Positions 1-10,111 of a stretch of DNA of 64,000 nt are shown here, one piece after another. The position numbers were made by a program, and so were the translations under genes. The notes under the pieces were generated by a model. The model was not told the origin of the DNA, searched no databases, and saw only the letters and a list, made by a program, of their open reading frames with translations. The DNA is from Acanthochlamys bracteata. Lineage: Eukaryota; Streptophyta; Magnoliopsida; Pandanales; Velloziaceae. How positions within the stretch are numbered: position 1 is the stretch's first letter; the number at the start of each line of letters is the position of its first letter. The DNA is taken from positions 5,458,501 to 5,522,500 of the forward strand of contig CM034128.1 of NCBI GenBank assembly GCA_019914995.1, read 5' to 3'.

Positions 1-603
1 TAGTGAACATTTATTAAAAATAAATTTTGGTTTGAAAATAAAAATAAAATTCAAAATAATAACTAATATATTTAAGTGATGAATTCAAAATCTAGATAGA
101 TTTAGTGGTAATTGAAACATATCTAAAAGTATTTGGTAAGCCTGAAAGTTGCTCAAAAAGTCGGCTTTAAGTAGTTTGTTAGAAAGCAGCCAATTTCAAT
201 AAAATTGTACTAACGTTTTTTTCATGGCTCCGAAATGATATATTTATTCATATTAAACTAAAACATTTGCGGAGTTTATAATCTCTCTCACCTCCGACTA
301 TTTCCTTGACTCTCTCATTTCTCACTCTCTTTTGGTTTTATCTCGTTCACACACACAATCTCTTGTCTGGATCAAAAACTGTTTCCGACGCTGGTCCTCG
401 TAATTTCTTCTTTGTGTCTCATTTTTCTCATTTTTGCTATCTCTACAATGTGAGTTTGTACTCAATTATACCTTTAAAAAATAATAAAATAAATTATAAA
501 AAAATTTATGATATAAAATATTTTATTTTTTTAATAATTTAAAGAAAACTTTATAACAAAAATTTTATTAAAAGTATAAAATAAAAATGAGTTGAAAAGC
601 ACT
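1..603. other. AT-rich intergenic DNA
   Basis: No gene is visible. A pyrimidine-rich stretch around 285-450 is open in one forward frame but has no ATG start and no recognisable protein. The last 8 bases before the next element belong to its target-site duplication. Confidence 0.5.
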
Positions 604-611
604 ATCTAACA

Positions 612-1448
612 TAAGGGTGACAATATGAATTCGTGAATCGGTTTCGGATCGATCTATTTAATAATCGGATCAAGTTTATTTAATCCTAACTTAATCCATA
701 AATTTATACGGGTCAAAATTGTCTAATCCTAATCCAATCTATTGATAATCGGATTAAATTCGGATCAATCTATTTAATAATTAAAATTATTAATTTTTAA
801 TTCTATATTTTTAAAATTCAGCGAAATTATAAAATTAGTTGTAATAGAAGTGCACGATGTTCTTAATAACGAAATATAGTGAATATCCGTCAAAATGTAC
901 ATTTTTTAGTATTTTCATCAGTCCTTAAAATATTTAAAAATTTTATTTTTATTTTTATTTTTTGAAAATAGCTGAAATTTTATGATTAAAAATATATACT
1001 AGTAATTTTGATAAAAATTTTGATAGACATAGTTATCTAACAAAATTTTGTTAAAAATTTTTATACGAAATTCAAATTCATCATTACAGAAATACCTACA
1101 TAGTAATACTTCCGAATATTATAATTCTCATCTTACACTATTTTATTAAGATATAAAAATAATAATTAATTATAAATATTATATAATTTAATAATTTATA
1201 AATTACTATTATCGATTATTTTATTGTTAATATTTTAATATATAAAATAAAATATTATTCCTTCAAAATATAATAATTCGAATTGGGAGATTAATTTTGA
1301 GTTAATCCGAGTCGACTTATTTAATAACTGAATCTAATTCGTTCAACCTTAATTTAATTTATATATTTATAGGGATTAAATTTTCGAATTATAATTCTGA
1401 TTAGGTGGATGATCATTTTTTCTGATGAGGTCATTATTGCCACTCCTA
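612..1448. mobile_element. hAT-like non-autonomous DNA transposon with 8-bp TSD
   Basis: An 837-bp AT-rich element without coding capacity. It begins TAAGGGTGACAAT and ends ATTGCCACTCCTA, which are imperfect inverted repeats. The same 8 bases, ATCTAACA, flank it exactly at 604-611 and 1449-1456. An 8-bp duplication with TIRs of this kind fits the hAT superfamily. A diverged relative lies at about 5117-5938: both contain the block around 'gtgcacgat.ttctt.ataa.gaaatat.gtgaatatccgt'. The perfect duplication suggests a fairly recent insertion or good preservation. The superfamily call rests on TSD length and TIR style only, since no transposase is present. Confidence 0.8.
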
Positions 1449-1456
1449 ATCTAACA

Positions 1457-4175
1457 CCACCGGAATTTTTCTCAGAGAAGATTCAGTAACTTCCTGCGTA
1501 TAGAAACGTGTTACTTGCTACATTATGATTGGGGTTCATTTTCATTTTCGAAGGTTTGGAAGAAAGTATTTTTCAAACAAGCGTCTTCTTTGTGTGAGAG
1601 CTAGAGATAATTCCAAGCCTCTCTCGGTCTAGCATCAACCATGCGCATGCGCTTTGCAGAGAAGAGACCACCGCGCGTGAGTCGTCTTCCGGCGGCGCCG
1701 TCCCACTAACATATGCACATAACCAATCAAATAGCACCACGTCATATCTGTGGTCCCTTTTTTTATGAGCTAGAGATATCGTGGTTACTGTAAGAGATCA
1801 ACCCTAATGTCCAATCCAGTCAAAGTCTTTCATTCATTCCTTCCTGAGAAGGTAAGATCTAAAAAGGAGAGTGAAATTTGCCGCGTTTTCCTCAGCTGCA
1901 AAGTTTTTCTCATTATTAAAATTACTGTGGGTGGAGGTGGTGGTGGCAGGAATGAAATGCTTTTCACACAATTTTTCTAGATCTCGAAAATATCAATATG
2001 TATTTTAATGTTTTTTTATTTTAAATGAGTGAATTGTGCAGAAAATGGACTTGAAATGACATACGAAAGATTACTTTTAAGGTCCACCTGATCATAATAA
2101 GAGATCATCTCAAATTACTTAAAATAAATTATTTTTTTAATTATGCACTATATATATGTAATAATAATTATGTTTATGATTTTAAGTTATATTTTTTTGA
2201 AAATTAACCACTCAAATGGTTTATTATTTAACTGTATAAATTAAACGCATTTCAAAAACACCATCTGAATGGATATCTGAATAATTTCTAAGATCGTTTC
2301 CTTTTTTCTAAATTCTAATTTTTTATTTAATATTTTTAATAAATATGTTATAAAAATTATTTAAAATTTTATAATTTTCTTTATAATAAAAGTTTCTTCT
2401 AAAAAATATGCTCAAAGTCTTTTTAAATAAGATAATATATTATAGACGATAATAAAAGTTCATGCGTGTTGGATTATGTTGGCAGCATATTTTGTCACCG
2501 TCCAATTAAAAGCTTAGTTTCTATCTCGATCTCAAAAAGCTTAAATTCACCATGACCATCTCATGAACTCATGCTTTCGCAAATATTACCTCTTTAATAT
2601 ATAACAGCATTATCGACCCTCTTGCTTTTACTGGTTTACGAACTACAAATTTTAGTCTAAATTGTTATGTTTTACAAATAAATTTATATTTTATTGTCAA
2701 TGATTAATTTATACAAAATTTTTGCAAACCTTTGATATTCCAAAGGATACCAATTAATTAGGATTAATTCACTCCCCGATTTTAATAATTTAAAATTTTC
2801 TCAAAATCTAGAATATTGCTGCGTTACCGGAATTCCAATATCCTACTATTCTTACTTCTGCACAAGACGTGTTATTTTGCTTTTTTCTTTTTTTTTTTCC
2901 ATTGAAAAATTTTCGCACATTAAATAAAGTTTACAGTGCAAGTTTGGAGTGGAGTACAATGAATTGCGAGTGAACTTTCACTTGACCGCGAAAGCACTCA
3001 ATCCTTGTTAAAGGTCCTTCAAAATCTCAAGCAATCCTAAGTTTCACATTTAAAATTATAATAAAATATGTCACAGTCATATATTAATTATTTGCCACTT
3101 CCATATTCTAGGCCTCAAAAAGCTGCAAACTGAAATTCAAGCTTTCATTAATTCTCTACTTTTGTCAATATCTTCATAGGCGATTACAAAAACCAAAATA
3201 AAAATCTACAAACTAAATTCTTCGTCATGCTTATGATAAGATTTTGAACAAATTTGATACGTTCTTTTACTATTTTCTCTATTAATTTTGCATAGTAAAG
3301 AAATGTTTGAAGTTGATAGCTAGAAAAGAAAGACGGAAATATCTATCATTTTAACCCGTTTAAATTACGTTAAACTAAAAAACTATATGAATGAATGCTG
3401 ATTTCAAATATTAGATTAGTGAATTATATACATGGTGTATAAATTAAATAAGTATGCATGTGTTATGTATTGTTAGATAAATACTGAGTCAATGTCAACG
3501 ATGGATTTGCCATTACTTTAAGCTAGCATAGGTGTTTGTTTATCCCAATTTTTGTAACCATGATAATAAAAGCAACGTAGAGATATTGAACTTAATTAAC
3601 TTGTACCTGACCAACTAAGGCCACTAGCAGAGATTGTTCAAGAATCTCTAGATTTTTTGCTTAGGTTATCTAACATAATGCTCAATTAGGAATCAACTGT
3701 AAATCTTGCCTTTTGATCAGCTTGTGATCAAATTTAAAAAATTGAAGGAAGTTATTCACTTAGCTCAAAGAAATTATAGACTGATGATCTAACAACAAAT
3801 TATGTTTAATTACTTAAAGCAAAATGAAACATAGTTTTTTTGAGTTGTTATCTTCTTCTTTCTAAAAGTAGAGATGTTCAAAACTGAAAATTAGCAGAGA
3901 AAAAAAAGTGCAAAGTTTTTCTTGGGTGCTTGTAATGATTCATTCATTGATTCAAAGATGATCATCAAACTTGTTCAATCTAGAAGAAACAAAAGCATGC
4001 TAAAACAAAAAAGCTAAAAGTTGTGGCCCCATTAATGTCTTAGTTTGTTCTTCACTTTTTTGTAATTTCTTAATTTCGTTACCCATTCTTTTTTTTTTGT
4101 ATTTTTTGTTTTAACATTATTAAGAATATCAACAATTTCGAATACCGCCTTCCGTTATCCAACCGCCTTCAACTC
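1457..4175. other. Intergenic region upstream of the DUF4228 gene
   Basis: No coding gene could be supported in 2.7 kb. The left part, roughly 1480-1960, is richer in GC than its surroundings. It includes a CpG-rich patch near 1640-1705 (GCGCATGCGC, CCGGCGGCGCCG), a CCAAT motif near 1721 and a GGTGGAGGTGG run near 1932. It could be a promoter or first untranslated exon of an unresolved gene, or a distal regulatory island. The rest is plain AT-rich DNA and presumably includes the promoter of the gene at 4284. Confidence 0.4.
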
Positions 4176-4185
4176 TATATATATA
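4176..4185 (+). promoter_or_regulatory. Probable TATA box of the DUF4228 gene
   Basis: TATATATATA lies about 100 bp before the ATG at 4284. This would put transcription start near 4210 with a 5' UTR of roughly 70 bp. The position and the single clean TA run in a locally mixed sequence support the call; it is not experimentally defined. Confidence 0.55.
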
Positions 4186-4283
4186 CTTCCTCTTCATTCC
4201 GTATCGCAGACCTCGGCAAACTCATCTGTTATCACTATAAATTAACCATAAAAAACAGAAAGAGATCGTTCAATTTTCTAGAG

Positions 4284-4742
4284 ATGGGGAATTATTGTTG
4301 TGTTCACCAAGATGATAACAAGGTGATAAAGATCGTAAAGATCAACGGAGAAGTTCTCAGATACTTGCCGCCTTTGAAAGTCTACCAAGTTCAAACACAG
4401 TTTCCAGGCCATGCGATCTCTAACGGGCTCCCAGCCGTCCGATATTTAGAATCAACAGATGATATGGTTCCCGGAGAAGTCTACTATCTTCTTCCCCTTC
4501 CTAAAATCTGTATGGACAACTCTGCCAGCTCAGGTCCCGGTGTTGTTAGAGTGAAGCTTATCATGAGCAAGAAGCAGCTCAGGGAGTTGCTCAGCAATAA
4601 AGGAATATCCATGGATTCCATGGTGTCTCATGTAAACACAGAATTTGGAAGCCATGGCAAATATGGTAGTGATCAAAAAAGTTGCATAGGCTGGAAACCA
4701 ACCTTGGAGAGTATACCTGAAGGGAGTAGGAATGCTTCCTGA
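4284..4742 (+). CDS. DUF4228 / PADRE-domain protein
   Basis: A complete single-exon gene of 152 aa. The N-terminus MGNYCC has a glycine at position 2 followed by cysteines, the usual arrangement for N-myristoylation plus palmitoylation, so membrane association is likely. The core is characteristic of plant DUF4228 (PADRE) proteins: 'IKINGEVLRY' is near-matched by IVKINGEVLRYLPPLKV at residues 17-33, and the family signature PGEVYYLLPLPKI is at about 63-75. A lysine-rich helix (VKLIMSKKQLRELL) follows. Family members respond to pathogens, cold and other stresses, and their biochemical function is not established. The ATG follows an AGAG context and is the first in frame. A TATA box precedes it by about 100 bp. 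No intron is needed and the reading frame shows no damage. Confidence 0.9.
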   Translation: MGNYCCVHQDDNKVIKIVKINGEVLRYLPPLKVYQVQTQFPGHAISNGLPAVRYLESTDDMVPGEVYYLLPLPKICMDNSASSGPGVVRVKLIMSKKQLRELLSNKGISMDSMVSHVNTEFGSHGKYGSDQKSCIGWKPTLESIPEGSRNAS

Positions 4743-5099
4743 TAGTACTGATAGTTGCTCTGTTTTGCTTCTCCCTTTTCTTGACTCAGTTTTTTTTTTA
4801 AAGACAAAAAAATTAAATCATGCAAAAGAACTAATTCAGACCTGCTCTCTTCTGTTTGCTGATCTTAATGTAACGTAGGACAGAAAAGGGTTTTATGTAT
4901 ATATTATTGTTGTAATGTTAAAGGTGAGCGTGTAAATACGTGTAAGCTTACGTAGAGGATGCAAGTGTTCTATTTACTTTTTCTCTTCCCAATCGTGCAG
5001 AGAAAAACCAGAAAATAACTTTTATAATAGTTCTCTCTGTGTTTTCTTATTAATGGAATCCTTTTTTGGACTTGGAGATTCTAGTTCATTTTAAACTAC
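4743..5099 (+). other. 3' UTR and flank of the DUF4228 gene
   Basis: This holds the probable 3' untranslated region and no further gene. Poly(A)-signal-like AT-rich tracts occur near 4790-4820 and 4895-4920. Confidence 0.4.
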
Positions 5100-5116
5100 G
5101 TGTGGCAATATACTAT

Positions 5117-5938
5117 TAGGAGTGATAATTTAAATTAGATCAATTTAATAATTAAATCAAATTTATTTAATTTTACTTAATTTATAAATTATACGGATCA
5201 AAATTATTAATTCTAATTTAATTTACGAGTTAAATTCGGATCGATTTATTTATAATTAAAATTTTTAATTTTCAATTACACTTTTAAGCTTGAGTAAAAT
5301 CATAAAATTAGTTGGAATAAATGTGCACGATATTCTTGATAAAGAAATATGGTGAATATCCGTAAAATATATATTTTTAAATATTTTATCAGTCATTAGA
5401 ATGTTCTTATTTTTTTATATTTAATTTTTGAAAATACGTTGTGACTGTTAAAATTTTATGATTATAAATACGTAATAATTTTCTATAAAAATTTTGATGA
5501 AACATAGCTAGTTGACAAAATTTTAATAAAATCTTTCTACAAATCCAAATTCGTCATTAAAATAATACATACATAGTAAATACTTTCGATATATTATAAT
5601 TCTCATATTACACTATTTTAATAAAAAAATAAAAGTAAATGATTGATAATAAATACAATATAATTTAATAATTGATAAATTATTATTATCGATTATTTTT
5701 TATTGTAAAAATTTTAATATACGGTAAGAAAAAATTAAGAAAGAATTGTTTTTTTAAAATATAGCAATTCGAATTGGTTGATCAATTTCGGATTGACCCA
5801 TTAATAATCGGGTCAAATTCGTTCAACAATAATTTAACTTATATATTTATACTATTCAAAATTTTCAATCTTAACTTTAATTAAATGGGTTTGTTTCGGA
5901 TTGAATTTTCGCGTCGAATCATATATTGTCATCCTCCA
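5117..5938. mobile_element. Second, diverged copy of the hAT-like element
   Basis: It is clearly related in the same orientation to 612-1448. Shared blocks include the GGATCGATTTATT motif, the run near 5322-5370 matching 850-895, and the terminal TAGGAGTGATAAT / TTGTCATCCTCCA pair. It has accumulated many substitutions and small indels. Flanking 8-mers (TATACTAT and ATCTATGA) do not match, so the exact ends or the duplication have decayed. Confidence 0.65.
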
Positions 5939-6114
5939 ATCTATGATCCGACCGTGAATTCCATCTGAAATTGATACATTTCAATTGAATTCAGATTAAC
6001 TGAATTTGGATCAATCCAAATTTGGCCCTAAAAAATAAATAAATTGAGCTTGGATCCGAATTGATCCGAAATTAATTTAAATAATATTATTAATATTATA
6101 TATATATATATATA

Positions 6115-6508
6115 GGAGGGATAGGGGCACTCCTCCCGATTTATGGTCGAGGTGACTTCCAAATCCAATCTCCACCGTTGGATATGAAGAACTATGAGTT
6201 AGAAATATATTTATAAAATTTCAGCTCAATCGGACTACGAATTCACATCATCCGGTCATTTGATCAACATGACAGAAAGTAAGAAAACTTAAAAATATAT
6301 ATGTTGTATCATTTCTGTCATCTTAATCAAGTGACCGGATGGGCGTGAATTCGTAGTCCGATTGAGCTAAAATTTTATGAATATATTTCTAACTCATAGT
6401 TCTTCATATCCAACGGTGGAGATTGGATTTAAAGTCACTCCGACCATAAATCGGAGAGAGAGTGCCCTAAGTGCTTTTTAAGGAGGAGAGTCCCTATCCT
6501 CCCCCCCC
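6115..6508. mobile_element. Palindromic ~400-bp MITE in a TA-repeat
   Basis: The left arm (GGAGGGATAGGGGCACTCC..., then CTCCACCGTTGGATATGAAG near 6171) is mirrored by the right arm (CTTCATATCCAACGGTGGAG near 6402 and ...CCCTATCCTCC at the end). The whole unit would fold into one long hairpin with a short AT loop near 6290-6320. (TA)n runs flank both sides. It belongs to the same family as the nest at 19.7-22.3 kb and has no coding capacity. Confidence 0.8.
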
Positions 6509-6838
6509 ATATATATATATATATATGTTTATCATATTTTAATTAATTTTAACACTTAATTGTATAATTTTTATCAAAATTAATATATTATTTTAGATAT
6601 ATGATAATTAACAATTTTTATTTATTATTGCTAGAAATTAAAATTTGTAATTCTTATTTTAATAATTTTAATTATTAAATGAGTCGATCTGTATATGATC
6701 AAATTATTAAATTGAGTGATTTAAAATTGAGAATTTTATCTATATAAATACATAAATCTGGCTAGAGCTTAAATGATTTAAACTCAATTATTATCTAGAT
6801 CAATTTGAATTCAATCTATTAACTCATATTGCCACACT

Positions 6839-7381
6839 TATTTGAAACGTCAATTGGGATACACACTTTGCACGAGTGATGATGGGCTTCCGATGCTTGA
6901 TTTCCAACCTTCACAGGACTCATTGGTTGCTGATAACCTTATATCAAAGAAAGATTGAGACAAACTGAGTCAACATACGAATGAATTAAAAGCAAAGCAA
7001 AGCTGGACTTGGCAACATTTGCTTAGCAATAGAACTCGTAAAAGGGTGGGGTTCGGGGGATCGCATCAACAAGCAGAGAGGCTACTTTCATCAAATCGTA
7101 ATGAGCAAGAACAAAAGCTCCATCTTGTCCGCAACGTTATAGAACTGATGACTAACGCCTCTTTTATATAGCTTGAAACTGTACATATAAAATTGCTATT
7201 CTGCAAATAAGCTCAAAATTTGAGACGATGTTTATTTTACAACGGAAAAAAACAACGGCAAAAAACTCCATCAGTATGCAAAAGATCAGGTTTGTACTCT
7301 TAGCAGTAAGAAAACCTCCAAACTGACATCAAAACCTTTCTGGAATCTGCTTTGTAAGAACGTAGCTGTACGATATTGATG
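6839..7381. other. Intergenic, 3' side of the SOUL gene
   Basis: No further gene is visible. The segment likely includes the 3' UTR of the SOUL gene, which reads leftward and stops at 7382. Confidence 0.4.
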
Positions 7382-9599
7382 TTACTGCATCTTCCTTTCA
7401 ACTTCCAATGCTATTTCATTACGCCGCATAAAGGGAAGGGTGAAAGGAGGGTTGTACTGTGGAAATGGGAGTTTTATCATTAGCACTTCCTTTGCATTTT
7501 ATATCGTCCACAAACAAGTTCTGTTGTTACCTGTGCTACTTCTAGTACAGCACCTTCCTTCACTTGAAACTCTGGATCACGTCTCAAATCATCGCATAAT
7601 TTGCGCTCCCTCCTCTCAGTATCTATATCATTGACAAGACCTGATAGAAAAGAATACCTATGTGAGATGCCCACCGTAAAGTGATTAAATGGAGCTGAGA
7701 AAGGATATACTCATTGTGGATGCAGACTGGAGACATTTTAACATTTTGCATAACCATGACAATTAGGATAGATGTATTTTTAACATAGAAATATGGATGC
7801 TGCCTAAACAATGCATGCAGACAATTTGAGGGATCGAAGTAGGCTCCTAATTAGTACCGATGAGAAAATTTTCATTAAACTGAAAGTGAAAAACAAAATT
7901 AGGATAGTCGGCAAACAAAATTACACATATTACTTGCTTGAAAAAGTATTGTCTAAGATGGTTGGTTGATATAGTCAAACCTTTTAATGGATAAAAATAA
8001 TTACGGGTGAAAGTATTCAGTACCTGAAAAAGCAGTCACTGCCATAAGTTTCCTTGGAACTTCCTTAATTCTTACAGAAGGATCTTTCGGCAATGGCAAA
8101 TTCGGACCATACTTTGATGGCATGACAAAGGACATGACCCAGGTATCGTCATTGCTTGACTGGCCAGATGTACACTCTTCAGATTATGTCTTATAATAGA
8201 TAACAGCAACTGGGCATGATTTATATAGGTATATCCACCAGGAATTAAGGACCAGATAGCTTAGCAACTTGCCTTCTTTGTTATGACTGGGGTACTCATA
8301 TCCATTTTCTCACCACGAGATTTAACTTTTCGGGTAAACACAGGAGTTGTCATATCCATCATCTCCCTAGAATTATTCTGTAACAGCACATACCACATAA
8401 TGCTGCAGTTATTTACAAGAGGATTCATGAGAACAAGGCCTTAATAAACATATTCATAGGTTGCACCTGTACCTTACCAAAAAGGTATTCAGCCAAAACA
8501 TTGAATGCTTGGCCAGAACCAATTAAATCAAACCCATTTTTTCCAGGCATTGTTGTCTCGGCTATAAAGTAGGGCTGTAACATAGTACGCAACATATACA
8601 TAAGCATATTGAACATATAAGCCCACTGAAGACGGCAATTTTAGCACAGATTAACACCTAGAAAAAAGGAATTGAACAATGGATTCTGAGACCATTTGTT
8701 TGACAGTAACCTATGAATTATTGTTAGTGAATTATGAATCATAGTTTGATAGTAGCAATATTTTATTAGTTTGACAGTAGCACTTTTGCTGCCTGAGAGG
8801 AGAGATCCATTAAAAGCTTTTCTGCGTCAAATGGACCAATATGATATTCTGTCATTTAAAAGCTTGCAAAACTAACTGCCATCCACAGTAATTTCATGCA
8901 TGTCAAGCATTGTTATATATAAGTTTTCTACCTTCACATACGTTTTGACTGAAGCAATATATCAATGACAAACATGCTCACTATGACCTTTCTGTATAAT
9001 TTAGAAATTCACACCTACACTACAAGAATTAATAACGACTTTATAATAAGCAAGGTACCTCTACTTCCCTGATCTCATAGCTGTCTGTATGTTTCAGCAC
9101 TTTAAATTTGATCGTTTCAAGATCCGGCACTGTACGATTGAGATGGAAAAAGATAACAACAAATAACAGTAGGGGAAGTATCTAGTAGCTTGTTATGCAA
9201 CAAAGATCCAACCTGACATTAGGGCTTCCTCCATATTCCTAGTTTCAGATCTCCGTGGAAAGGCATACTTACCAGCTTCAGCAACCAAATTCCCCAGGAC
9301 TGCCATGAACACTAACATAAACCAACTAAGACGCTGCAATAAACTGTTCTGGGTGAAAAACCAGAAATTGAGCACTCTGTCTTACTTCTTCGAGAGAGGG
9401 ATGAGGACTGAGCTGCCAGGGCTAGAACCAGAGAGATCCGAGTCTCTAGTGCAGAGGAACTCCTCCTAGGAGAAGCTCTGTCTTGTGTTCGTAATGATGC
9501 CATATTGGTCGACCAGTTTCTAGTAGCTCCACACTTGATCATGGGGGTTTTGGTGCAAAGAGACTGAGATGCCCAACAAGGTTTAAGCATCACCAGCAT
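7382..9599 (-). CDS. Plastid SOUL haem-binding protein
   Basis: Eight exons join in phase to 299 aa: 9599-9386, 9299-9213, 9129-9059, 8574-8473, 8377-8273, 8159-8024, 7640-7531, 7456-7382. The first ATG gives a basic, Ser/Thr-rich leader of about 60 residues typical of a chloroplast transit peptide, followed by [17 protein letters not shown]. The SOUL domain follows from [12 protein letters not shown] through YEIREVEPYFIAET, the paired [11 protein letters not shown] / [11 protein letters not shown] motifs, [34 protein letters not shown], and the closing [20 protein letters not shown]. This layout resembles Arabidopsis At3g10130. Family members bind tetrapyrroles and occur in plastids or plastoglobules. 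Intron 5 appears to be GC-AG (AAG|GCAAGT at 8273/8272) and the other introns are GT-AG. The PPR gene lies upstream on the same strand. Confidence 0.9.
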
Positions 9600-10111
9600 C
9601 TTTTTTGGGGACCTCACTTTACTCAAACTAAATTTCTTTGTGATGAACCTAAGTTATCTTACCAGTTCATGCACACTGATTTACTTCAGCTTATGAAGCT
9701 CTGGTTATGTGTTTGTGCTCTTTTTTCCCAATTATTGTGCTTCTTGTTCCATCTAGATGCCTGGTGTAGAAAAATATCAGCTCCTCACTTAAACCTAAAG
9801 ACAGCAGAACAAAGCTTTGGGCATTTGACTCGTGGTCCAATCTGGTTCACAAGAAAATTTTGTTTGTTTCATATCTTCTCAATGGGCCAGGGTGCATGAA
9901 GGACCACTGCCACCTTAGGCATCATACATGCTAGATGGTTGGAGAGACTCATGCTACAAACTCCAAGTGGAAGTAAGTAGGGACTAAAGCAACTATCCAA
10001 TAGGATATATAGACTTAAAACTACTACCTGAATTTAGCATTCATATTTGCCTCGATAGTCCATTAATTTCTGTAGCAATCACCCTCTCACTGGAGTATGA
10101 TATTAACTGTT
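9600..10111. other. Short intergenic region between SOUL and PPR genes
   Basis: This holds the SOUL gene promoter/5' UTR and the 3' UTR of the PPR gene, both reading leftward. An open forward frame at 9669-9899 has no homology that I recognise and is not called. Confidence 0.45.

Larger units (their letters stand above)
5100..6838. mobile_element. Composite: outer TIR element carrying two nested insertions
   Basis: The segment starts GTGTGGCAATAT and ends ATATTGCCACAC, a perfect 12-bp inverted repeat. Inside it lie a hAT-like copy (5117-5938) and a palindromic MITE (6115-6508). The remaining outer sequence (5939-6114 and 6509-6838) is AT-rich, has repeated GGATC/GATCAATTTGAAT motifs, and shows no ORF. 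No clear 8-bp target duplication was found at the outer ends, so the boundaries are less secure than those of the element at 612-1448. Confidence 0.5.

Noticed and set aside
306..542. 78-aa open frame at the left edge
   Set aside because: It starts at TTG rather than ATG and encodes low-complexity sequence next to transposon DNA.
9010..9040. CACTACAAGAATTAATAACGAC resembling a CACTA transposon end in a SOUL intron
   Set aside because: Only one short terminus is present, with no partner end or subterminal repeats; probably chance or a tiny relic.
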